NCBI RefSeq assembly: GCF_023053635.1 | Contig: NC_086180.1 | Coordinates: 90,311,447-90,375,446 of the forward strand | DNA: 64,000 nt | DNA from: Elgaria multicarinata webbii | Lineage: Eukaryota; Chordata; Lepidosauria; Squamata; Anguidae | Reading direction: 5' to 3' | Shown: positions 44,287 to 56,200 of the stretch, in pieces | Numbering within the stretch: position 1 is the first letter of the stretch | How the letters are laid out: every line of letters starts with the position of its first letter | The notes under the pieces: model-generated | Database searches by the model: none | Seen by the model: only the letters and a program-made list of their open reading frames with translations | Told to the model about the DNA's origin: nothing | Translations under genes and position numbers: made by a program

Positions 44287-47200
44287 TTAAAAAATCCTGT
44301 TAGAGAAAACTTTCATTGAGGAATTCACAAAGAATCTCCCTTTCCCTTTTAGCCTGCGTATCAGAACCTAAGGCAACGGGTGGACAACTTTGTTTCCAAC
44401 CATCTAGCAACTCATACATGGAGCCCTCACCTGAACAAGAACCAGCTAAGGAATAATATTAGGCAACAGGTTCTCAAGTAAGTTTTACTCTTTAAAAAAT
44501 GTAGCACTGCCTGAAGAGGAGCTGATATGCGATAGTTCTGTTGGGAGAAACTAGATGGTGGTGCTGAAAGAGCCACATTGCAAACTAACATTTCCTTAGT
44601 TTCAAGAGCAGTTTGAGATGAGGCAGGAAGGAGGCTGTTATTTGAGGAAGGCCTGTGATATCTTTCTAGTTTCTAGGTGCAGTGGGAAGTCTGTGATTTT
44701 TGTGTGTGTTATCTGTCAGGCTTAGTCTGAGAAATTGGATCCCACGTTTTAACATTGGAAATTATCTTTAATTCAATACTTAATTTCAGCCTTAAGAAAT
44801 TGTAAATGTAACATGCCTAATATGAACAATTTCATGAATCCTTTCACTTTAGGTTAATTTTTTTAAAGCAGGTACTTACTATAATTGGTTTCTATTTTAA
44901 ACCACTGATTCTTTTTCATTTTGATTTAATGTGAATCAGCGATGGTAAATACAAATAAGACAAAGGTAGGCACCTAAACAGCTTGAAGAAATATTATAGC
45001 TACCTCAATATTTTGAACAAATGTCTGTGAAGATTTGTGATATAATACTGTTTGCCACTGAAAACAAGCAGTTGAACTGTGATCCGTGCTTCCTATAGAT
45101 TTTCTAATGACTCTGCATTAATTTGCATTCAATATATTTCAATTATGGAAAGTTTGGACAAACAAATTTAGCTTTTTGTGTATGATTTTCCTTTGCAACT
45201 CTTTCCGTTACTTGGAAAGTTATACTGCATGCACATACACAAGTGCTAATCGTGATGCCATAAACCGATGGCCATAATTTTGTCAGGCTGCATTAGAAGT
45301 ACTAATGTCACACATACAGAACATGGATCGTGTCTTTATTAAACTATTTCTTATGATGTAATTGGCCTGCTTCACCCCATCACATAAAAAGTGAATCTAA
45401 TCAGAGGCAAAGGCTGGTAGTTACTCCATGATATGAAAGATAAATTTTCGTCTTATTTGATTGGTATGTATTTGTAAATATTTACAAGTACTGACTGAGC
45501 CAGTCACAGAGATCAGGTAAATGAGGCATAAAACAGAGTAAAATGTCATCTTAATGGACCAGTGATGACACACATGGTGACTTGCTACCCCCGTTTCAAG
45601 CATCAAGCCATAATATAAGTACATGAACTGTTGTGTTGTTATGATGACTGACAGGTAATATTTCTGGCCTTTAATAAGTTTTCAAGACAGTACTAAATTC
45701 AGTTTTAAGAGGTAATGGGCCCAGAATTGCACTCAATCCACTTGCATTGGAGAAAGCCTATAATTTTTGTATTATGTTCAGATTGCATTTCAAACCATGG
45801 TTTTTTAAAAGAGAAATGTAACTTTCAAAAAAGCCAATTATATTTTAAGAAATCATTAATTTTTGCAGCCTGGATTTAAATAAGTTTTGATCTAAATCAA
45901 TCCATCCTGAAATGAATCCATTCCTTACCATGTTAAGCTCTTACACAATAAGTATACAATTAACACTTCGCAAAAAGGGTGTTATTTTTTCTGTTTTGAG
46001 TGAACAGTTCAAGAAATTGATTTCTCTTGTGATGATGACGATTTATTACATTTCTATACTGCCCCATAGCTGAAGCTCTCTGGGTGGTTTACAAAGATTG
46101 GTTTCTCTTATTTTTGTATATATATGTATGTACATGAAATGCTAGTGTGTTTTGCTTTGGAGCAGGCAGTTTATAGCATACAGAAAAATATTTATATTTG
46201 GTTGGAAAGTTGAAATATTTTGTACAAATCTATTTGTAGTATGTGTTTGATCACTTTTATCCTTATCTAAATAGATATGATTGGTAACCAAGGCTCCCAC
46301 CCCAGAAAAGTAAATAAGACTAATTTACTTTTTATTATTATTATAATGCTTTGTTATTAGAGAGTTGGGTAGTGTAGTGGCTAAGGATGTGAGCTATGAA
46401 CTGTGAGTCCCCATTTCAGACCTTGTTGCTGCAATGAACTCAGTATGTAGTTTTAGACTAGCACGCTCCCTCTCTCCCTGCAATATGCAGGTGATCATTC
46501 TTGCATCCCTTAAAATGTTGTTAGTATTACAGAAGATGTAAATGAAGGTTTGCACACTTTAAATGTGCCATAATTTATCTTTATTTTCATCCTCTTCCTT
46601 CGCTGAATGTCACATTTAAACCAAATGAATATGAGGACAACTTTGTAGACACGAAGAGAAACTTTTCTTTTCTCATTTTGTTTCAGATCTGGAATGTTAG
46701 AATCTGGAATTGACAGAATCATTTCTCAAGTTGTGGATCCGAAGATCAACCACATATTCAGACCACAGGTAGAAAAGGCTGTCCATGAATTTTTAGCCAC
46801 ATTAAATCACAAAGAGGAGGCCAGTCTGAGCACAGCACCACCTGAGGAGAAATCAGATACTTCTTTCTTGATGCAAGGTATTTCTTTCCATTGCTCCTGG
46901 CAAAACTGATATACAATTAAGTGTTAATTTGGAGCTTCCTAGTGACCATGTACTAGGTGGATGTAAGCAGGTAGAAAGGAATTAAGGAAGGGAACTTGAA
47001 GTTGTATTCCCTGATCCCAAAAATACTTATTTGGAAATAATTTCAAGGAATTTCAAACAAAACAAATTTCCAGATACATGTAGATAGGATTCCACTCTCA
47101 CTACCCTTCAGCACAGGAAATGGTTTGAAATTTCTTTCAACCTAGTTTGATACTGTTTTCCCCAAGGATCTCAGGGAATTGTATTTTTGTGAGAATGTTA

Positions 47201-50200
47201 AAAGTCATCGGATTCATAGCCCTCATAGAAAGCTGTAACCTCCAGTTTTAACAAACAATCTGAATCCAGGCAAGAGAGATAAGATATGCCTGTTCTGGGT
47301 GGGATCCCACTATCCCTAAACAGCTTCTCAGTTTGGTTATGCTTCTGGGTGCAGCTCTGCTTCTAGATGCACATGACTTGGCTTGTGACCAAGAGTGCCA
47401 TTTCCCATTGCACCCCTTACTAGAGGACAGAGATCTTATCACAGTCATCTGCGCCCCATAACATCTCAAGCTGATTTCATCAATGGCTCCTACATAGGTA
47501 TCTCTCCAAAACTCTTCAAAAGCTTCAGCTGGTGCAGCATAAGGTGTCTCCTCTCTTACTAAAATGAAAAGTCAGAACTGCGATCTGCACAAATATCCTC
47601 TTAGTTTTTAAGTACGATCTAGGATAGTGGTTATTAGCTTTAAAGCAGTGATAACGATAATAATGATAAGGAGAAGAAGAACCACTATTTTTTTTTAGAT
47701 GCCTTTCAGGGTCAGGGTCATCTCAAACTAGCTTATAGTATAAAAATAATTCATTAACGCAAATAAGCTATAAAAATACATTAAATTTAAACAACCTTAA
47801 AATAATTTTAAAATAAGCCAGTTACAATAAAATACAATTACAAAATAACCAACAATAGCAAATTCCATAAAATGTATCAATTAAATGTATTTTAAAGTCT
47901 TTTTAAAAGCGACAACAGATGGGAGCTGTTTGTCTCTCAAGAGGGAATTCAATAACAGGGGCCACTACTGAGAATACTAATCTTAATGGTGGACCAAAAA
48001 GTAGGGCTCCAAAGATGATCTGAAGGCACGGGTAGGATGAGAACATAAGAAGTCTTATGTTCACACAGTCATTCTGTTCACACAGTAGCCAACCAATTGC
48101 CTGTGGGAAGCCCACAAGACGACATGAGTGTAATAGCTCTCTCCTGCTGATGTTCCCCATTAACTGGTACACAAAGTTATAATGACTGTGTAGGGTGTAG
48201 GCACTCCTTCAAATAACCCGGCTCCAAAACATTTCAGACTTTGGGGCCAAGAAATGCATTAGCAATGGCTGCAACTTATACAGATTGGGTATAACTGTCT
48301 AGCTTCAACAAGGACTCAAGCAGTCTCCTTGTATACTAGCTAAAGCTTCTGAGTCATCTTCAACGGCAACCCCATGTAGAGAGCATTACGGTCCAGTCTG
48401 GATGTAACATGAACATGCATAACTGAGGCTAGGTGCACTGGTGCTAGAGAGGGGGCACAGCTCACATGCCAACTGAAGTTGGTAAAAGGCACTCCTGTCT
48501 ACCTCTGCCCACTGCTCTTCCATGGTCAGCAGTGAATCGGGAAGGTAAACTTCTTCACAAGTAAATTAGGAAATAAAGTAGATAGTTACTGAAAGCAGTG
48601 GTAAATGTCAGAATTTCATGATATTTTAAGTGGATCGAAGGAAATTTTTAAGAATGAGCTCTAATGGACATCATTTACTAGTTTCTGACATTTACCACAA
48701 TGTATATAAGACACTCAGTTAATTTGACTTGGTTGAGATTTCCCTTGAGGAAAGAGAGAAACTTCCTTTTTCAGTTTAGCATTTAAGATACGTAAATGTA
48801 AGAGCAGATTCTTCTGTATAGAAAATGCTAACATTTTTCTCTCCCTTGAAGGTGTTTCTGCTATCAATCCAAGTACAAGCGTGGTTAATGATGCCATGTC
48901 CATTTTGGAAACAATAACATCTCTCAACCAAGAAGCAAGTGCAGCCAGGGCTTCCACAGAAGCAACTAATTTAAAGGTTAATGATAGAATTTCAAAAAAA
49001 CTCCTGTCTCATCAAAGCATAGATGGCGGTATTGAGAGAGACCGGAATGCTGAAGACCTATTTGATGGAGAGAAACCTCCTTGTAACTCTACAGAAGAAA
49101 GCTATGAACCAGTAGCAAACTGTGAAGATGTAAATTTATTTTCTTCAAATGAAGAAGGAAAAACTGTGTCAAAAGATGTTAATAGTTCGGTTAATCTAAG
49201 CAGAGACGTTCTGCAGGAAAGTGACGAACAGAAAAGTAAACTTACGGACAAATGTGATAGAAAACCAGAAAGTTCAGAGAAAGGAGAGAGGAGAAAAGAG
49301 AAAAAAGAAAAATCTGACAAGAAGTTGGACCTCTTGAAAAAGGGTGTGGATGATCTAAAACCAAGAGAAGAAAAGGCAGTGAAAGACAGAGAGATGGAAT
49401 CAATGAAATACTCAGCTCTGGAAAAGAACAGTAGTAAACACAAGGCAAATGAAAATACAAAAGAAGGTATAAAAATCCAAAGGTTACAGAGTGACTGGTT
49501 ACAGATGACACTCCATGGGTAATCGAGAGGGGTCCAGGTTGCCCACATTGGGGTTGTCGTGTCATGCAAACACGACGAGTGAGGGTTGTAAAACATCCCA
49601 TTGGCTATGTGTTGTTTAACCCTCACATAACCCATGCTCGCATGACCAAACAACGCCCAAGTGGGGATTGTGTATTCAAAATGGCAGCCCCACACGCACC
49701 CTGTATGCAGCACAGTCCCACTGTGGGTTAACCCATAGTTAGCTGCCATATCTTGCCAACAGCCCCAATATAGGTAGGCGGGGACTAAAGGGATTGAGAG
49801 GCAGGTTTGACTTCTTTAGAAAGCTCTGCATTGAGTAAACAAATACTGGTCATTTTTCCTTGATCTGCAATCTGCTGGTAAATTTTTAAGAGGCCAGACC
49901 TTTGCTTATCTGACTTACAGCACGTTAGAATGTGGGTTATTTTGTACATTATAGAATTTTTATGTTATAGAATTTCTGAATACAGTGAATATACTAATTG
50001 CTTTGATACATTTTTTAATATTTGTTTTTCTGTCCAACAATAATTGCTCTACTACTTTTAATGAGCCTGTTCCCATGCAGTGGCAAATCATGGATTAATT
50101 AACCCAGACTGTAAATCTGTGAGCAAAGCTTTTTAATTCTACTTTTAAAAATTCCATGGTTGCAATCCAAAGGGGCATGCACAGTGTTTCCATTTATACT

Positions 50201-53200
50201 CAAAGGCTTTGTCATACACGTGTACCCACTACCACCCCTTGCACCCTCATCAAAAAGATCTCCCAGAGGTCAGGCTCTGCAGCAGCATTCCATCTGGTGT
50301 TGGAGTGCAAATTGGCAAGTTTCTCCCATGCCTGCATGGAAGCAATTCCTATTCAAATGCAGGAGTCATTGGATTCTGGCCCAAATTTTAAGAAATCTGT
50401 ATCTTCCTTTCTGAACTAGCTTTGGAAGATTCTGATGTGGACATACTCAGCGATATAACTGTTAGCTCTGTGCACACGAGTGATCTTTCTTCCTTTGAAG
50501 AAGAGAGTGAAGAGGAACTTGCACTTTCTGACAGCACCGAAGAAGGAGAGATTGTTTCTGACGGTAAGCAATGTTTCTAAACCTGCACTAGGGTTCTTTG
50601 CCTATCTAGAAGAAAGCAAAGTTTTTTAACAAAAAATTCTTTAAATACAAATGTATGTAATCTGGTCATGATTAGTGTGAATAATTGCATTTTATTTATT
50701 TATTTAAAACATTTCTTGGCCGCCTTTCATGGCAGAGGTGCTCAAAAAAAGTGGCTAACAACAATAAAATACATAAAATATTAAAAGTAATAAGATACTA
50801 ATATATTAAAAGCAATAAAACCATAATCATAATAAAATAGCAATTAAAGCAGTAAAACCAACAATAAAACCATCTGGAACAACAAAGCAGTAATAGCAGT
50901 GTTCATCATGTGAAGGCCATAGTAAAATAAGATGTTTTTAAGGCCTTCTTGAAAGCCTGCAGAGATGGTGCATGGTGGGCCACTGATGGAAGTATTTCGT
51001 AGGTGCAGTGCAGATGTACAGCTTAACCAAGACAGAAATGAAGATCGCATACATGAGTTAGCCCAAGGCCCATCTATTGAATTAAGCATTCCATGAGGCT
51101 GGAGCAAAAGTGGAATAAAATGAAACTGGGTATGCTTCTAAGCGAAGCTTGCGAATCCGATAAACTTGAGTTCTCAAACGGAGTTTACCAACATGTTTGG
51201 GCTCAGAACCCAAGCGGAGTCCAGTAGGAAAAACATTTACATGAAAGGAGAGGGCACAGATTCCTGTGGCCTTGTCTGCACTGTGTCTTAGGCCGTTGTC
51301 CCTGTTGCCTTAGTACTGGTAGAGTAGTTCATACTATACTGACTTAATAGTTTATACTACACTGACTTTATACTAACTTAAGCTTATGTCTGTTTATTCT
51401 CAGTATGCACACTGATGTCTAGGTACTACCCAGAAGAAATTACTGTTGCCCCAGACAGGGTCAACAACTCTTGGGTCAGTGGGCACACTTCAAATTTTGA
51501 GAGTGTCATGGGAGCTCTCATAAAGTGGGTGCCATTGGGGGGGGGGGGGGTTGCCCATTCGTACAACGACTGCGACAGAGAGTGTGGCTGATCACCCAGA
51601 AGGCAAACAGGCAATACTAAAAAAAAAAGGGGGGGGAGAGTAATTTGCCCAAGAACCAAAGTATAAGGCAGAGGTGGGGGTCTAAATTCCAAAACACAAA
51701 AGCACTGTTCTAATGGCGTTGGAGGGCAGCCCTTCACTTTGGAGCATGACAGCCTCCAAGTAAAACAAAAAATAATTTAAAAACCTTAGAAAATAAGGAG
51801 CTTTGTGGGTGCCGAGAGAGGGATCCACATAGGCGCCCACTGGCATTACGTTAGAGACCCCAGCCCCAGAATGTTACGTTTGATTCTTCTCAGACATTGA
51901 AGTTAGTACAAAGCACGACATCATGTTAATCGCCATAATCAACCACCCAAGGCCATTTTGTGTTTAATGGAACAAAAGTGAACTAAACATACAGTTCCGT
52001 AACAGAGATGCGTCATTAGCCAGATAGACAAGCCTATGATTGCAGAGGGAATAGAGGCAAACGTGCGCAGTTAATCTTATGTTAAGTGCGATGTTTGGAT
52101 ATATAGAGTTGTGCATTCAAAACTTCTATGTGAACCTGTACCAAAATGCGAGGCTCTTCGTTATCATTGCCTTGATCCATGTCATCTAACCAAGAGCGTA
52201 CTTGTATAATCAAAGTGAAGTGTTCATCAGGCCTCTTATACTCAGATTATAAAAGTATGTGTTCTCTGCTTTTACTGACTGTGGCTATATAATTTCACAA
52301 ACTTGACCTTCCCTCAAAAATGGTGGCAATTGTATTTGAGAGTGCAGAGAATTCTATCAGTGCAACGATTTCTGGCGGTGCAACCATTTCCAGAGTCCTT
52401 TGTTAGTTGGTGTAGTTAAACTTATTTCAGTTTGTCGTTCCGATGTCCTGTGACAGTTGGGTAGTACGTATTGTGGGTTTTTTTAAAGAAGCTGTTTTTT
52501 TCCAACAAATCTTTTGGATTTAAATTATATCTTGGTTTTACAAGGGGGCAGGAGAACACAGCTAGAATCCTAAGAGGCCTTTTATGCACAAAATGTGCTT
52601 TTGCATTTGCACAAGGTTGCTGATTTTCCAGTTGCATCCCATTGGTCCATTGATATCAGCTTTTGATGGGGAGGGGCTGCAGTGGGATGGGTGGCAGAAG
52701 AGGTCTTGCTCACATGAGAGGCTGACTGGGTTTGCATGATCGCTGCAGCACAGCATGGCTTAAATAAGCCATGGTGGGCTGCAGTGATCGTGCAAACCAG
52801 CCCACTGCCTGACCCTTTGGATCCCAGCCTAAATCTGAATTTAAAATTGACTTTTCCTCTAAGTTCTCTTTGTTCTCTCTCTATTTCTCTAGATGAAGAA
52901 GAAGAACACAGTCAAATTAAAACAAGGCCAGAGGCTGGTGGAGCTAATGATAAAAAGACGAAACCTGGACGACATGCTTATGTTCACAAGCCTTACCTTT
53001 ATTCCAAGTATTATAGTGATTCTGATGATGAACGGACTGTGGAGCAACGGCGCCAGTCTGTTGTAAGTTTGATTAGAATACTTGCTCTTTTACTCTGCTT
53101 TTTTTAATCCAGAGCTACTGCAGCTATCTGTCGTCTCGGGATCAAGAATGATTTTAATAAACTTTTTACATCCTCAGCTGGTTTTTTTTAGTAGATGCGT

Positions 53201-56200
53201 ACCATATTTCAGTTATTGTGGGCTCCTAGATTATAGAAATACATGTGTTTTTCTTATGAATACGTAGCTTTTTCTACATAAAAAGATGTATACACTAAAA
53301 AATTAGAATTCTACATCCAGGCAATCCACATTTTACACTGCTAAAGCCTAGATTCTGAGACATATATAAGATATGCAAATTGGGCAAAATTCACACAATT
53401 TCTCATCACTAGTGTAAATCCTGTGTCTCCACAGTTGCTGGAAGTCTGAGAATGATTGGATAAAAATAGGTTGACTCATTTCTTTTGTGACTGGAACAAC
53501 TGTAGACTTAAAATAAATGTACTACACGTAAATCCAGCAAAAGTGAAAACCAAAAAAAAGATATTCTTTTTAAAAGGTGTATTATTTCTTGACGTTTGAG
53601 CTCAAAAATATATGATGTAAGAATTTCCTCTCTCTTCTCCCTCTGGTTTCCTTTCAGCACTTTTCCCTCAGCTACTCTTCCTCTATCACCAGCTGAATTT
53701 CCTTCAACCTCTTTCCCGACTTTCTGTCCCTGTGCTTTCATTGGCCCAACACTCTTAAGAGCTCTCAAGAGTAAACATTATTCCTTGTGCATACACACTG
53801 TGTCACATGTTACATTACATGCACAGTGTGTGGGGCATATACATTAATCTCCCCTTTGCCTCATCCGTCTTCCTTCCGAGCTGCCCAAAGCTCAGGCTTT
53901 GAACTTTAAAAAAGTTTCAAAAGTTTCTACACATCCACACTGCTCAAACTTCAGTTAAAAACAAAAATGAGCAAAATCACTCAGTTAGACCTCAAGTAAT
54001 AACCCTTACACTGTTGTATTCTTATAGTGGTGGCCAAAATTGTGGACACTTTTTGAAATTTTCATGTTTTGCAACTTTGCAACTTGGCATGCTTATTAGA
54101 AAATGTTCTGTTTCACGAAATTCAAATGTTTATCAATTGAAAGAGAATTTAATGCTGAATTCAATACAAAAAACAGAATGCAAATATCTGCAGTACAAAA
54201 AAAAGTTATGCTTACTTTAGTCTAAAACAGTGGTTCTCAACCTTCCTAATGCCGCGACCCTTTAATACAGTTCCTCATGTTGTGGTGACCCCCAACCATA
54301 AAATTATTTTCGTTCTTCTCTACACGATCCATTGTCATGGGATGGTTTGCTAATGAAAATAATACATAACAATAGCTTTAATAATACAAAAGATGATACA
54401 TGACATAGTTCAGTCAATACAGTTTCCTAAGACCATCGGAAATATGTGTTTTCCGATGGTCTTAGGCAACCCCTGTGAAAGGGTCATTCGACCCCCAAAG
54501 GGGTCCCGACCCACAGGTTGAGAACCGCTGGTCTAAAAACAAACAGGTGTGATTGAGTGAAGAAGCAGATTGGGACCAATCACATGGCAGTAGCTGTGAT
54601 ACATCATGTTTCAAGTTGGGGAAAGTCAGTTTTGCTGTTTGTTTTGTAACTGAAGCTCAATTGGAGATTGTGTGAATATTTGAAGTATTTCTCAAATTAA
54701 AAGTGTATGTATGTACATCATAGAGCAATGGCATCAAAGGAAAGAGTTGATTGGACACCCAGGAAAAGAAGCAGGACTGTTGTATTACGTGAATCAGGTC
54801 CTTCAATTGATATATAAACATTTGAATTTCGTAAAACAGAACATTTTCTATAAGCATGCAAAGTTGCAAAACATGAACACTTCAAAAAGTGTCCACAATT
54901 TTGGCCACCACTGTATAGAAGATTCTTCCTTTTTTTTTTTCTTTTTTTTTACTAAAAAGAATATTCCGCTCATGATAGTTATAAAGAGAGAAGGTTCAGT
55001 CCACACATAATGATAAGCCAGAATTTTGCCTTTTTGTGAAGAAGCAATTGTGCTGCTCACTCCCACTTGGCTCCTATTTGCCAGCAGGAGCGGTTGAACA
55101 AACCACGGACACTCCCATCTGTGGTTTGTTTCCCATGACCTCCAAATCAGGAGCTCTGGTATGTTGTTCTAACAAGCCAGAGTCATAAGCCAACATTTAT
55201 TCTTGGCATGCTAGGAAAGCAGGAATGTTAGGATTCTTTTTTCAATTTATTAAAAGAAAGAAAGATCTTAGTTGTTTAAATAAAATAAAATAATCCACAA
55301 CCTAAAAATCCATGAAAACCTCCAGGAGCTTCCCTATAAGACCCAGAAGAAATAAGTAAAGGCTCTGGAGCCTCCCTGCTAAGAGCAGCCAAGCGAGCTC
55401 CATCAATGCATGTTGTCTTTCTGCCAGCAAGAAAATGCTATTTTATTCAGACAGAGCTTTGGATCTTAAGCTGTTCACTGAAATATGTTTTAACTGGTGG
55501 GTGTTCTTTCTTTCTTTTTTTAATGATGTGTATTTAACTGATTTGCTTTTATATTTAATTTTTTTGTGTATTATATTCTAGTGTTAGCCTCCATGAACAC
55601 TTTTTGTAGTAGAAAGCCAGTATATAAATTTAAATAAATATGTAAGTCAATACAGAGTAGGTGCCGGGCAAGTCTCTCTGGGGAGAGCATTCCACAATCA
55701 CTGTGCTATCCGTAAAAAGCTACTACTTAGTAGCCACCTGCCAGATCTCAATTGGAGATGGTACTTGGAGAAGGGCCTTTGGTGAATGCTTATAGTCCCA
55801 GAGCCAGACCAGGATTTATTTACCCCAGCGAGTGCAAAAGCTTGGTGAATCTTTTTTGTTTACATATGACATAAGTATCTCAGAAAAGTGAGTCTTACAA
55901 AATTCCAGTGGTCATCAATATGGCTGCCATGCTATTATGTAGTTGCCACTGTTAAATATGAATCATAGAATAGCAGAGTTGGAAGGGGCCTACAAGGCCA
56001 TTGAGTCCAACCCCCTGCTCAATGCAGGAATCCACCCTGCATAACTTCTCACCTGTTTTATGCTACAGAGATTTTTTTTCTGAAATATTTCAAATTGAAT
56101 GACAAATACTTTTTGTAATTACACATTTTTTGTTAACTCCGTTAGTTTTGGAGATAATTCCATTTGAACGTATAAAATCAGTGTTCACATTGGTTATAGA

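Noticed and set aside
49102-49749. 215-codon minus-strand frame opposite BOD1L1 exon 4
   Set aside because: Shadow of the Lys/Glu/Ser-rich exon: it reads Ser/Phe/Leu-rich with no family signature.
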